Counted from the stretch's first letter, positions 11,029 through 22,582 are shown. The stretch: DNA of 50,982 nucleotides from Methylobacterium bullatum (GCF_014845095.1 NZ_NKUG01000039.1:1-50982); one strand, 5' to 3'. Program-made: numbers and translations. The notes: a model not told the origin generated them from the letters alone.

Positions 11029-11250
11029 TCAGTCCCCGTTGGCTGAGGGCGGACGCGGAAAAGTCCGCTCCGCGGCATCGCCCGAGGCCGCGAGCAGGGC
11101 ACGGGCGAGGTCGCGCGCCTCCCGCCGGTCGAGGGCGAGTATGGCGGTGAAGGGCGTCCCGGACAGGTCCGCGAGGCCGAGTTCGAGCCGCACACCGTCC
11201 GGCAATGCGGCGACGGCGAGACTCCAGTCCCGTTCCTGCTGCCCGTTCAT
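11029..11250 (-). CDS. 73-residue hypothetical protein
   Basis: A short soluble protein (starting MNGQQERDWSLAVAALPDG). A GGAG sequence sits about 9 bases before ATG 11250. The pattern of hydrophobic residues (RLELGLADLSGTPFTAILAL, then the helix REARDLARALLAAS) looks like a real small alpha/beta fold, and codons mostly end in G or C. The frame stays open upstream to 11478, but that extra part reads as Arg/Gly/Pro-rich noise. It is divergent from the Fae homologue at 11508. No function can be suggested. Confidence 0.55.
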   Translation of the reverse strand: MNGQQERDWSLAVAALPDGVRLELGLADLSGTPFTAILALDRREARDLARALLAASGDAAERTFPRPPSANGD

Positions 11251-11507
11251 GTACCCCACTCCCGTTCGGCTCGCGGCATCGGCCCGAGGATGGGCGGCGA
11301 TCCACCGGACCACGCCGATGTCGCGATGCCGGAAACCGCGCATGGAATGACCGATTGCGGCGCGCAGGGCCAGAGGGGAAGCGCCCCCTGCGAAACTCTC
11401 TCGGACGCGGGCGATTGACGGGCGGCGGCGGAACGGTGTTTCTCCGCCCGCGAAACGGCCGGATCGCCGGCCGGGCAACCCTCGCCCAGGAACAAGGAAA
11501 CGCCCAC

Positions 11508-12047
11508 ATGTCCGAGATCTGGTTCCGCACCGGAGAGGCCACCGTCCTCGCCGCCGATGGCCAGTACACCGACGCGATGCCGGAGGTGCTGATCGGCTCC
11601 ACCCGCGGCCCGGTGGGTCAGGCCTTCGCCGGCATGATGGGGCAGGTCCAGGGCCATACCCGCATGTTCGTGGTGCGCGACCTGAACCAGCTCGTGCGCC
11701 CCTCCACCATGATGACCACCAAGGCGACGATCCACACGGCGGAATACGTCAACCTGTTGGGCGGCGTGGTTCAGGCCGCCACGGGCGACGCCATCGTCGA
11801 TTGCGTGATCGAGGGCATCCTGCCGAAGGACGGGCTCGACGACCTGTGCATGATCATCATGATCTGGCTCGACCCGCGCTGCGCCGAGGATGCCAATCTC
11901 GACCAGAAGGATCTCTACCGCACCAATTACGAGGCGACGAAGCTCGCCATCGCCCGCGCCATCAAGGGCGAACCGAGCATCGACGAGCTCATCGCCAACC
12001 GCAAGACGGTGAAGCACTACGCGCTCGAAGACATCATCGAGTACTGA
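11508..12047 (+). CDS. Formaldehyde-activating enzyme homologue (Fae-like)
   Basis: A 179-residue Fae family protein. Fae condenses formaldehyde with tetrahydromethanopterin in methylotrophs. The family frame is clear: GEATVLAADG near the N-terminus, PEVLIGSTRGPVGQAFA (about 26-42), and TNYEATKLAIARAIKGEP near the C-terminus. Aligned from memory with Methylobacterium Fae, the segment EVAHIDL, whose His is thought to be catalytic, corresponds to TDAMPEV here. The histidine therefore appears replaced by Met. The protein may bind the pterin or formaldehyde without full activity, or act in another role. AAGGAA lies about 8 bases before the ATG. It is the main direct hint of methylotrophy in the window. 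Confidence 0.85.
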   Translation: MSEIWFRTGEATVLAADGQYTDAMPEVLIGSTRGPVGQAFAGMMGQVQGHTRMFVVRDLNQLVRPSTMMTTKATIHTAEYVNLLGGVVQAATGDAIVDCVIEGILPKDGLDDLCMIIMIWLDPRCAEDANLDQKDLYRTNYEATKLAIARAIKGEPSIDELIANRKTVKHYALEDIIEY

Positions 12048-12071
12048 GAGGCCGGAAAACCCAAGGGCGGA

Positions 12072-12108
12072 GGGATGCGCGGGCGTTCCTCCACCCGCGG
12101 ACCATCCC
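12072..12108. terminator. Two-part hairpin downstream of the fae-like gene
   Basis: GGGATG...GCGGG pairs with CCCGC...CATCCC (12072-12083 with 12094-12108), lying between the convergent fae-like and pleC-like genes. No T-run follows on the plus strand, so terminator activity is uncertain. Confidence 0.35.
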
Positions 12109-12148
12109 TATCCGAAAAAAGCGGCCGGTACGGCGGGGATGGCCGCCC

Positions 12149-14554
<2,406 letters not shown>

Positions 14555-14745
14555 GACAAGTCCCCGCAGCTGTGGATGAGTCGTTCCTCGGCGTGGAGTG
14601 AGTCACGCTTCGAATCGTATCCAATTCAGCATTTCCACAGGCAACTTGTCCACGAAATTCTTGGGCGAGCGCTTGACTCTCGGCTCGGTGTGACAATCGG
14701 ATTCGAAGAATCGATAGTTCGAATTTGACCTTATTTTAGAAAGCG
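14555..14745. promoter_or_regulatory. Intergenic region with palindromes and DnaA-box-like motifs
   Basis: This AT-richer gap lies upstream of the pleC-like gene. It holds an inverted repeat ATTCGAA (14701-14707) / TTCGAAT (14718-14724), and GATTC/GAATC (14700-14712) overlaps it. Three sequences resemble DnaA boxes: TGTGGATGA (14571-14579), TTTCCACAG (14632-14640) and TTGTCCACG (14646-14654), each one or more bases off TTATNCACA. A TTAACCATT motif sits beside the pepN stop. The region is clearly regulatory in texture, but no single regulator can be named. Confidence 0.4.
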
Positions 14746-17388
14746 TTAACCATTCTCGAGTGTCCGGCCGAGGATATCGGCCACGTCACGCGAAAGCCCC
14801 CCGGCGGAGGCGAATTCGCCAAGCGTGACCGTAGCTTGAGTCCGCCGTCCGGATTCCAACATTTTCCACGAACCGAACGCGGTGAGGAGCCGCGCGGCGA
14901 GCTGTGGATTCGTCCCGTCGATGGTCCGGATCGCGTCCGCCATCAATCTGAAGCCCGCTCCATCGGGTCGGGCGAACTGGGTCGGGTTCGCCATGGCGAA
15001 GGTCCCGAGAAGCGCGCGTACCCGGTTCGGGTTGGTGATGGCGAAAGCCGGATGGCCCTGAAGCGCCGCGACGCGGGAGATGGTGCCATCCTCCGGGATC
15101 ATCGCCTGCAGGGCGAACCATTTGTCGAGGACCAGCGGCTCGTCGGCATAACGGACGCCGAAGGCATGGAGGGCCGCCTCCCTCGCTTCGCCGGGGATCG
15201 CGGCCAGGGTCGAGAGGGCCGCCAGCCGGTCGGTCATGGTGGCGGCCTCGGCGAATTGAGTGGCGGCGAGTTCGCCGCCTCGGACTTCGTCCGCCGCGGC
15301 GATGAGGTCGAGGGCGGCGTTGCGCAGGGCCCTGCGCCCGGCCGAGGCCGCATCGGGGCTGAAGGCCACGCCCGTCGCGTCGGTCATGGCGGCGTGGAGG
15401 GAATCCAGTCGTCGTCCGAGACCCTGCCCGATCTGGCGCCGCAGGGTCCGCCGGGCGCGGTGGATCGCATCGGGATCGACGTCGCCGCCGATTTCGTTGG
15501 CGACGTCGCCCTCGCTCGGCAGACCGAGGACGAGGGCGGCGAAAGCCGGATCGCTCAGGGCTTCGGCATCGAGGAAGGTGGCGAGAGCCTCGACGAAGGC
15601 CCGTGCGTCCGGTCCCGCATCCTCCGCCGGCGGGGCATCGGCCCTCGTCCGTTCGACGATGAGGCGCATGGCGACGCTCTGGGCCGCCTGCCAGCGGTTG
15701 AACGAATCGGTGTCGCGGGCGAGCAGTCTCAGGCGGTCGGCATCGCTCGATGCCATCTCGATCCGGACCGGGGCGGAGAAGCCCCGCAACAGGGACGGCA
15801 CCGGCCTCTCGTCGACCCCTGAGAACACGATCTCGTCGCAGGCGCGGTCGAGGACGAACACACCTTCACCCACGCGCTCGCAGGCGGCGGCGATGGGGCC
15901 ACCCTCGCCGACGAGGCCGAGGGCGATGGGGATGACGAGGGGCGGGCTGTCCTCGGCGCCGGCCAAGCGCTGGCGGAAGCGCAGGCAATAGGTCCGCGCC
16001 GCGGCGTCGTAATCCCCCTCGACGCTCACCACCGGCGTTCCGGGCCGCTCGTACCACCGCGCGAAATCCGACAGGTCGCGCCCGGTTTCGGCACTGAACG
16101 CGGCGAGGAAATCCTCCACCGTGGCGGCCCGCCCGTCATTGTCGGCGAAGTAGCGGTCCATCCCGGCGCGGAAGGCGGCGGCGCCGATCAGGCTGCGCAG
16201 CATGCGCACGATCTCCGCGCCCTTCTCGTAGACGGTGGCCGTGTAGAAGTTGTTGATCTCGGCATAGGCCCGGGGCCGGACCGGATGGGCCAGCGGCCCG
16301 GCATCCTCCGGGAACTGGCGGGCGCGCAGCGTCCTGACCTCGCCGATGCGATGGACCGCGCGCGAGCGCATGTCCGACGAGAATTCCTGGTCGCGGAAGA
16401 CCGTGAGACCCTCCTTCAGGCAGAGCTGGAACCAGTCGCGGCAGGTGACGCGGTTGCCCGACCAATTGTGGAAATACTCATGGGCGATGATCCGCTCGAT
16501 CGCCGCGTAATCGGCATCGGTGGCGGTGTCGGGCGAGGCGAGGACGTATTTGTCGTTGAAGATGTTGAGGCCCTTGTTCTCCATGGCGCCCATGTTGAAA
16601 TCGGACACCGCCACGACGTTGAAGACGTCGAGATCGTAGGCGCGGCCGAACGCCTCCTCGTCCCAGGTCATGGAGCGGGCGATGGCGTCGAGGGCATAGG
16701 CGGCCCGGTCCGACTTGCCCGGCTCCACGTAGACGGCGAGGGAAGCGGGGCGGCCCTCCATCGTGGTGAACGGGCGGGACACCCGGTCGAGGCGGCCGCC
16801 GACGAGGGCGAAGAGATAAGCGGGCTTCGGGTGCGGATCGTGCCAGATCGCATAATGCCGGCCCTGCCCGGCAGGCCCGGCTTCCGTCAGGTTGCCGTTG
16901 CCGAGAAGGACCGGTGCTTCGTCGGCATCGGCCTCGATCCGGGTCGTATAGACCGACATCACGTCGGGCCGGTCGAGGAAGTAGGTGATCCGGCGGAAGC
17001 CGTCGGCCTCGCACTGGGTGCAGTAGACGCCGCTCGACCGGTAGAGGCCCATGAGCTTGGTGTTGGCGGTCGGGTCGACCCGCGTCTCGATCGTCAGCGT
17101 GAAGGGTTGTCGCGGCGGTTCATGCACCGTCAGCGCCGAGGCGGTGGCGGAATAGGCCGCCGGATCGAGGATTTCGCCGTCGAGCGACAGCCGCGTCAGC
17201 GTGAGATCGTCACCGTCCAGCAACAGGGGCGCGTCGGAGCGTCCGTCCGGGTTCGGGCGCAGGGCCAGGGTCGCGACGATCCTGGTCTCGCGGGGATGGA
17301 GCCGGACGTCGAGTTCCACCGTGTCGATGAGGTGGTCGCTCGGTCGGTAATCTTCGAGACGGATCAGGGTCGGGCTTTCGGTACGCAT
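14746..17388 (-). CDS. pepN: Aminopeptidase N (M1 family)
   Basis: An 880-residue zinc aminopeptidase that removes N-terminal residues from peptides in the cytoplasm. The substrate-binding motif GAMEN is at 267-271. The zinc site HEYFH is at 303-307, with the third ligand Glu326 in LKEGLTVFRDQE, exactly the HEXXH-18-E spacing of M1 enzymes. Length and C-terminal helical domain match the bacterial PepN group. I start at MRTESPTLIRLEDYRPSD (17388). The frame is open to 17523, but the extra residues are Arg/Pro-rich. It diverges from gloA across about 167 bp that must hold both promoters. Confidence 0.96.
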   Translation of the reverse strand: MRTESPTLIRLEDYRPSDHLIDTVELDVRLHPRETRIVATLALRPNPDGRSDAPLLLDGDDLTLTRLSLDGEILDPAAYSATASALTVHEPPRQPFTLTIETRVDPTANTKLMGLYRSSGVYCTQCEADGFRRITYFLDRPDVMSVYTTRIEADADEAPVLLGNGNLTEAGPAGQGRHYAIWHDPHPKPAYLFALVGGRLDRVSRPFTTMEGRPASLAVYVEPGKSDRAAYALDAIARSMTWDEEAFGRAYDLDVFNVVAVSDFNMGAMENKGLNIFNDKYVLASPDTATDADYAAIERIIAHEYFHNWSGNRVTCRDWFQLCLKEGLTVFRDQEFSSDMRSRAVHRIGEVRTLRARQFPEDAGPLAHPVRPRAYAEINNFYTATVYEKGAEIVRMLRSLIGAAAFRAGMDRYFADNDGRAATVEDFLAAFSAETGRDLSDFARWYERPGTPVVSVEGDYDAAARTYCLRFRQRLAGAEDSPPLVIPIALGLVGEGGPIAAACERVGEGVFVLDRACDEIVFSGVDERPVPSLLRGFSAPVRIEMASSDADRLRLLARDTDSFNRWQAAQSVAMRLIVERTRADAPPAEDAGPDARAFVEALATFLDAEALSDPAFAALVLGLPSEGDVANEIGGDVDPDAIHRARRTLRRQIGQGLGRRLDSLHAAMTDATGVAFSPDAASAGRRALRNAALDLIAAADEVRGGELAATQFAEAATMTDRLAALSTLAAIPGEAREAALHAFGVRYADEPLVLDKWFALQAMIPEDGTISRVAALQGHPAFAITNPNRVRALLGTFAMANPTQFARPDGAGFRLMADAIRTIDGTNPQLAARLLTAFGSWKMLESGRRTQATVTLGEFASAGGLSRDVADILGRTLENG

Positions 17389-17555
17389 GCGGTCGGTCCT
17401 GATCGGGAGCGAGGATTGAGAACGGCTCCGTGTCGCCGGTCCGCCCGGCTTCCACCCTCGGGGCGTGAGGGGGCGGGAGCGTCGGGGGCATCGCGGCGTT
17501 GACGTCCGGCATAGCCGGGCCACATAGGCGGCATCAACCGGAGACGACCCAGCCC

Positions 17556-17996
17556 ATGGAATACCTGCACACGATGGTCCGCGTGGCGGATCTCGACAAG
17601 GCGCTCGCTTTCTACGTGGACACGTTCGGCCTGCGCGAGACCCGCCGCGTGGAGAACGAGAAGGGCCGCTTCACCCTCGTCTTCCTCGCGGCCCCCGGCG
17701 ATTACGACACGGCCCTGGAGACGAAGGCGCCCCAGGTGGAGCTCACCTACAACTGGGATCCGGAGACCTATTCCGGCGGGCGCAATTTCGGTCACCTCGC
17801 CTATCAGGTGGACGACATCTACGCCTTCTGCGCGCGCCTGCAGGACAAGGGCGTGACCATCAACCGGCCACCGCGCGACGGCTACATGGCCTTCGTGAAG
17901 TCGCCGGACGGGATCTCCATCGAGATCCTGCAGAAGGGCGAGGCGAAGGCCCCACAGGAGCCGTGGGCCTCCATGGAGAATACCGGCTCCTGGTAG
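17556..17996 (+). CDS. gloA: Lactoylglutathione lyase (glyoxalase I)
   Basis: A 146-residue GloA that isomerises the methylglyoxal-glutathione adduct to S-lactoylglutathione. The four metal ligands are visible as His5, Glu62 (PQVELTYNW), His80 (NFGHLAYQV) and Glu123 (ISIEILQKG), the same pattern as the nickel-type E. coli enzyme. The length is typical for the short, single-domain form. The start MEYLHTMVRVADLDKAL places His5 correctly, which fixes ATG 17556 over the upstream in-frame start at 17499. Confidence 0.95.
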   Translation: MEYLHTMVRVADLDKALAFYVDTFGLRETRRVENEKGRFTLVFLAAPGDYDTALETKAPQVELTYNWDPETYSGGRNFGHLAYQVDDIYAFCARLQDKGVTINRPPRDGYMAFVKSPDGISIEILQKGEAKAPQEPWASMENTGSW

Positions 17997-18008
17997 GACG
18001 GCGCAATC

Positions 18009-18032
18009 GCGGGGCGCGTCCGCGCGCCCCGC
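18009..18032. terminator. Perfect 10-bp GC hairpin downstream of gloA
   Basis: GCGGGGCGCG, loop TCCG, CGCGCCCCGC. It stands between convergent gloA and the 58-residue gene. The stem is very stable but lacks a T-run, so it may act as a bidirectional pause or RNA 3' end protector rather than a classic terminator. Confidence 0.5.
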
Positions 18033-18048
18033 GCACCGGGTCATGAAC

Positions 18049-18225
18049 CTATGCGCCGCCCAATTCATTGGCCGGCGTGATGCCGAGTTCGGCGAGCTTG
18101 GCCGAGACGGCTTCGATCGGCCGTTTGAGCTTCAGGCTGATGATGGAGACCGGCACGCGCTCGCGCGCCAGCGTCCGGAGTTCGGATACGTTTTCGAGCG
18201 TCCAGGCCGAATCGCTCGTTGCCAT
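18049..18225 (-). CDS. 58-residue small protein, possible HTH-like fold
   Basis: This small protein is preceded by a strong AGGAGG six bases before ATG 18225; a GTG two codons upstream is also in frame but overlaps this site badly. The body (LENVSELRTLARERVPVSIISLKLKRPIEAVSAKLAELGI) predicts three helices whose spacing resembles a DNA-binding helix-turn-helix: a recognition-like helix begins at RPIEAVSAKL and an S/I-rich turn precedes it. This resembles small GcrA- or sigma-4-like domains, but the match is by eye only. The gene ends 23 bp before the gloA-side hairpin, and its start is 165 bp from the RNase P RNA. Confidence 0.75.
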   Translation of the reverse strand: MATSDSAWTLENVSELRTLARERVPVSIISLKLKRPIEAVSAKLAELGITPANELGGA

Positions 18226-18353
18226 GGTCACCTCCTCACGTTGGCGGGCCGCCGCGACGGGCGTGGCCCACCAGGTGAGCTAGGGCCGCCTGGATCGTCG
18301 AGCAAGCCGCCGAACAAAATCCCGCCATGGCGCCCGGATGGGCATCCGGCTCC

Positions 18354-18383
18354 TTGACCTCGGGCGCGATGGCGGCGCACATC
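18354..18383 (+). promoter_or_regulatory. Candidate rnpB promoter
   Basis: TTGACC at 18354-18359, about 18 bases, then CACATC at 18378-18383, ending 7 bases before the inferred 5' end of the RNase P RNA. The -35 match is good and the -10 poor, as is usual in GC-rich alphaproteobacteria. Confidence 0.35.
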
Positions 18384-18389
18384 CGCGCC

Positions 18390-18786
<397 letters not shown>

Positions 18787-19204
18787 CTTTTCGCCAGCGC
18801 TTGCCGAGCTTCCTCGCACGCATCGAATACGCTGCATAAAACCGACGAAACTTACCGTCGGTTAACCTTGCTGAGGTCTGATCGGTCTCGACGGAGCCCA
18901 TGCGGGTCCGCGCGTTGACGGTGCTCAGAGGCTCATGTTACCCGGAATCACTTCGTCAGCGGCGATTTTGGGAACGGCGGACGCGCAGGGCGCTCGTCTG
19001 GGGCGAAGTGCGGGCCGCGTCCGCGACGTCCCGTCTTCCTTTGCCGTTCCGTCTCTTCCGGCCGCCTCGGAGCGGTCGATGCCCGCCGCAGGGACGCATG
19101 CGTCACATCCTTTCTTCCGTCGCCGTCCGGCGTCCTCGACCCGTTCCGCTTCGGCGCGCTTCGCCCCGGCTCGTCTCGAATTTCGCCATCGGCCGGTTCG
19201 CGGC
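18787..19204. other. 418-bp leader before rsmH, no mraZ
   Basis: No gene is recognisable here. In many bacteria mraZ occupies this place before rsmH; no frame on either strand reads as MraZ. The region holds a perfect hairpin, ACCGACG / CGTCGGT at 18841-18847 and 18856-18862, which runs into TTAACC. It also holds a possible promoter (separate entry). The frame that extends rsmH upstream is Arg/Pro/Ser-rich and not credible. Confidence 0.55.
18915..18943 (+). promoter_or_regulatory. Candidate promoter for the dcw cluster
   Basis: TTGACG at 18915-18920, a 17-base spacer, then TTACCC at 18938-18943. It lies about 260 bp before the rsmH start. It is the best -35/-10 pair I can find in the leader, though the -10 is weak. 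This is a pattern match only. Confidence 0.3.
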
Positions 19205-20272
19205 ATGACGGTCCTTCATGACGGCGCCCCCGACGGCCCGGCGGCGACCCCGCCCCACATTCCCGTGCTGCTCGCGGAGGTGGTGGCCTCGCTCGGGCTG
19301 ACCGGCGCGTCCCTGGCCGTCGACGGCACCTTCGGTGCGGGCGGTTACACCCGCGCGATGCTTCAGGCCGATCCGGGCGTTCGCGTGCTGGCCATCGACC
19401 GCGATCCCAACGCCATCGCTGGCGGCGCGGCCCTCGTGGCCGCCTCCGAAGGGCGCCTGACCCTGGTGCCGGGCCGGTTCGGCACGCTCGACGCCCTCGT
19501 CCGCGACCAGGGCGCCGAGACGGCCGACGCCGTCGTCCTTGATATCGGCGTCTCCTCGATGCAGATCGACCAGGCCGACCGCGGCTTCTCGTTCCGCAAC
19601 GACGGCCCCCTCGACATGCGCATGGAGCGCGCCGGCCAGAGCGCCGCCGACCTCGTCAACGGCGCCGAGGAGGCGACGCTGGCCGACATCATCTACCATT
19701 ACGGCGAGGAGCGCCGCTCGCGGGCGGTGGCCCGGGCCATCATCGAGGCGCGGCGGAAAGGCCCGATCGAGACCACGGCGGCGCTGGCCGAGGTCGTGTC
19801 GAGCGTGGTCTGGGCGGATCCCGCCAGCGGAATCCATCCGGCGACGCGGACCTTCCAGGGGCTGCGCATCGCCGTGAACGACGAACTCGGCGAACTCGTC
19901 CAGGCGCTTCATGCCGCCGAGCGGATCCTCCGGCCGGGCGGGCGCCTCGCCGTGGTGACCTTCCATTCCCTGGAGGACCGCATCGTCAAGCAGTTCTTCT
20001 CCGCGCGCAGCGGCCGGGCGGCCCAGGCCTCCCGCCACCTGCCGAGCGCCGATGCGCCGACCCCGCGCAGCTTCACCATGGTGACGAAGGGGCCGGTGAC
20101 GGCATCGGATTCCGAGATCCATGCCAATCCGCGCTCGCGCTCGGCCAAGCTCCGGGCCGCCGAGCGCACCATGGCGCCCGTCGCGCCGCCGCTGGCCGCC
20201 ATCGAAGCGCTGGCGGCCCTTCCCGCCCAGCGCGGTCACCTCGTCTCGAAGAGCGGTGGAGTGCGTCGGTGA
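19205..20272 (+). CDS. rsmH: 16S rRNA (cytosine-1402-N4) methyltransferase
   Basis: A 355-residue RsmH (MraW) that methylates C1402 in the decoding centre of 16S rRNA with SAM. Motifs are [10 protein letters not shown] near the N-terminus, the SAM loop [15 protein letters not shown] (about 38-52), [20 protein letters not shown] (about 115-134) and the C-terminal [16 protein letters not shown]. The start [12 protein letters not shown] at 19205 gives the usual spacing to HIPVLL. It is the first gene of the dcw operon here. Its TGA overlaps the ftsL GTG (GTGA), so translation is coupled. Confidence 0.96.
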   Translation: MTVLHDGAPDGPAATPPHIPVLLAEVVASLGLTGASLAVDGTFGAGGYTRAMLQADPGVRVLAIDRDPNAIAGGAALVAASEGRLTLVPGRFGTLDALVRDQGAETADAVVLDIGVSSMQIDQADRGFSFRNDGPLDMRMERAGQSAADLVNGAEEATLADIIYHYGEERRSRAVARAIIEARRKGPIETTAALAEVVSSVVWADPASGIHPATRTFQGLRIAVNDELGELVQALHAAERILRPGGRLAVVTFHSLEDRIVKQFFSARSGRAAQASRHLPSADAPTPRSFTMVTKGPVTASDSEIHANPRSRSAKLRAAERTMAPVAPPLAAIEALAALPAQRGHLVSKSGGVRR

Positions 20273-20745
20273 TCCGTCTGCTGAACGTCCTCGCCATCCT
20301 CGGCCTGATCGGATCGGCGATCTACGCCTACTCGATCAAGTACGACACGCTGTACCAGGCCGGTCAGGTCTCGAAGGCCAAGAGCCAGCTCCACAAGGAG
20401 CGGCAGGCCATCGCGGTGCTGCGGGCCGAGTGGCAGCTGCTGACCCGCCCCGACCGCCTGCAGGCGGCGGTGGAGCGGCATCTCGCCCTGGAGCCCATCG
20501 GCGTGAGCCATCTCGGACGCCTCGCCGACCTGCCGATGCGTCCCGACCGCGGCGACGAGATCGGCCGCCTGCTGGCCGCCACCGCGACGCCCAAGGAGAA
20601 GTCGGCGGCGAAGTCCTCCGACGAGCCGAGGACGACCGGTTCGATCACCACGCGCACCACGACCACCAAGCCGACGACCACCGCGTCGGCGACCAAGACG
20701 ACCACCGTCCAAACCACCAGAACGCCCAATACGGTTTCGAGGTAG
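20269..20745 (+). CDS. ftsL: FtsL-like cell-division protein with threonine-rich tail
   Basis: A 158-residue bitopic protein starting with GTG that overlaps the rsmH stop. A single membrane helix ([17 protein letters not shown], about 6-23) is followed by a leucine-zipper-like coiled coil (residues about 28-75) and the short conserved LAxLP-like patch (HLGRLADLP). This is the FtsL layout: it joins FtsB and FtsQ in the divisome and activates FtsWI. The remainder after about residue 105 is a low-complexity tail dominated by Thr, Lys and Arg ([13 protein letters not shown] and similar). That tail is well beyond the usual FtsL length and probably expanded by repeat slippage. Position between rsmH and ftsI supports the call. 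Confidence 0.85.
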   Translation: MIRLLNVLAILGLIGSAIYAYSIKYDTLYQAGQVSKAKSQLHKERQAIAVLRAEWQLLTRPDRLQAAVERHLALEPIGVSHLGRLADLPMRPDRGDEIGRLLAATATPKEKSAAKSSDEPRTTGSITTRTTTTKPTTTASATKTTTVQTTRTPNTVSR

Positions 20746-20749
20746 TCCC

Positions 20750-22582
20750 GTGTCAGACGAGACCGTTCACGATCACGCGCCCCACACCGCCGAAGAGGCC
20801 GGGGGCGCCCACCACCCCGGGAGCGCTCCGCAGCCGGCGCCCGCCGCACGTCCGCCCTGGACGGTGATGGGCGTGGTGCGGGCGATGTTCCATCTGGCCA
20901 TCGAGCGGTCCTATGCCCGCGTCGGCCTCGTCGGTCTCGGCTTCGCGGTGGTGTTCCTCACCATCGCCGGCCGGCTCGTGGCGATGGCGGCCTTCCCCCA
21001 GGCCGATAACGGCGACAACCGCGTCGCCGCCGCGGCCACCACCGCGATCCGGCCCGACATCGTCGACCGCAACGGCGAGATCCTCGCCACCGACATCCGC
21101 ACGGTTTCGGTCTTCGCCGAGCCGAAGAACATCTACGACAAGGACGAGGCGGTGGAGCTCCTCACCGCCGTCCTGCCCGAGCTCAACGCCACCGACCTGC
21201 GCGCCAAGCTCTCGACGAAGAAGGGCTTCGTCTGGGTCAAGCGCGAGATCACCCCGAAGCAGCAACTCGAAGTGCATCGCCTCGGCATTCCGGGCGTCGG
21301 CTTCCTGCCAGACCACAAGCGCGTCTACCCCAACGGCACGGCGGCGGCCCATATCCTGGGTGTCACCAACCTCGACAATATCGGCATCGCCGGCATCGAG
21401 AAGTACATCGACAATACCGGCCTGAAGGACCTCAACAGCCTCGGCTTCGTCGCCAAGTCCACCGACCTCCGGCCGGTCCAGCTCTCCATCGACCTGCGGG
21501 CGCAATTCGCCCTGCGCGACGAGCTCGCCTGGGGCCTCGACCACTTCAAGGCCAAGGCCGCGGCGGGCATGATCCTCGACGTGACCACCGGCGAGGTGAT
21601 CGCGCTCGCCTCCCTGCCGGATTTCGACCCGAACAACCCGGCCGAGGCGAACAATCCCGACCGGATCAACCGGATGAATGTCGGCGTCTACGAGATGGGC
21701 TCGACCTTCAAGGCGATGACGCTGGCCATGGCGCTCGATTCCGGCAAGTACAACGTCAATTCCACCTTCGACACCCGCGGCGGCGTGCTCACCTGGGGCC
21801 GGCAGAAGATCCACGAATATCACGGCACCAACCGCACCATCACCATGCCGGAGGTGTTCACGCACTCCTCCAACATCGGCTCGGCCAAGATGGCGCTCGG
21901 CATCGGCGTGCCCGGCCACAAGGCCTTCCTGAAGAAGATGGGCCTCACCGACCGGATGCGGACGGAACTGCCCGAGAGCGCGGAGCCCATCGTTCCCTCG
22001 CGCTGGACCGAGATCAACACCATCACCATCGCCTTCGGACACGGTCTCGCGGTGGCCCCCCTCCAGGCGGCGGCGGCGGTGGGCGCCATCACCAATGGCG
22101 GCAACCTCATCGTGCCGACCTTCCTCAAGACCACCGAGGCCGAGGCGCTGAAGAAGGCGACCCGCGTGCTCAAGCCCGAGACCAGTGAGGCGATGCGCTT
22201 CATTATGCGCCTCAACGCGGTGGAAGGCTCGGCCAAGAAGGCGTCGATCCCGCTCTACTACGTGGGCGGCAAGACCGGCACCGCCGAGAAGGTGATCCAC
22301 GGCCGCTACGTGAAGAACCGCCTGTTCACGACCTTCATGGCCGCCGCGCCGATGAACAACCCGAAATACCTGTTCGTCACCATCATGGACGAGCCGCAGG
22401 GCCTGCCGGAATCCGGCGGCTACGCCACCGCCGCCTGGAACTCGGGCGTCGTCACCGGGCGGGTGATCGAGCGCGTCGCCCCGATCATCGGTCTGCCGCC
22501 GCAATTCGATCCGCCGGTGAAGCCGTTCCCCCTCATGGTGAAGCTCGGCGCGTATCACGCGACGATGCTCGACGGGCGATGA
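20750..22582 (+). CDS. ftsI: Peptidoglycan D,D-transpeptidase FtsI (PBP3)
   Basis: A 610-residue septal transpeptidase. The N-terminus is a long Pro/Ala/His-rich cytoplasmic segment, followed by one membrane helix (about 63-83) and the dimerisation or pedestal domain. The transpeptidase domain holds the nucleophile Ser318 in STFK (318-321), SSN (373-375) and KTGT (508-511). All three motifs are intact. It starts with GTG 20750, four bases after ftsL, and its TGA overlaps the murE ATG (ATGA). FtsI cross-links septal peptidoglycan together with FtsW, whose gene is not in this window. Confidence 0.96.
   Translation: MSDETVHDHAPHTAEEAGGAHHPGSAPQPAPAARPPWTVMGVVRAMFHLAIERSYARVGLVGLGFAVVFLTIAGRLVAMAAFPQADNGDNRVAAAATTAIRPDIVDRNGEILATDIRTVSVFAEPKNIYDKDEAVELLTAVLPELNATDLRAKLSTKKGFVWVKREITPKQQLEVHRLGIPGVGFLPDHKRVYPNGTAAAHILGVTNLDNIGIAGIEKYIDNTGLKDLNSLGFVAKSTDLRPVQLSIDLRAQFALRDELAWGLDHFKAKAAAGMILDVTTGEVIALASLPDFDPNNPAEANNPDRINRMNVGVYEMGSTFKAMTLAMALDSGKYNVNSTFDTRGGVLTWGRQKIHEYHGTNRTITMPEVFTHSSNIGSAKMALGIGVPGHKAFLKKMGLTDRMRTELPESAEPIVPSRWTEINTITIAFGHGLAVAPLQAAAAVGAITNGGNLIVPTFLKTTEAEALKKATRVLKPETSEAMRFIMRLNAVEGSAKKASIPLYYVGGKTGTAEKVIHGRYVKNRLFTTFMAAAPMNNPKYLFVTIMDEPQGLPESGGYATAAWNSGVVTGRVIERVAPIIGLPPQFDPPVKPFPLMVKLGAYHATMLDGR

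Noticed and set aside
18935..19204. N-terminal extension of rsmH by 90 residues
   Set aside because: The extension is Arg/Ser/Pro-rich and absent from the family; the start at 19205 gives the normal N-terminus.
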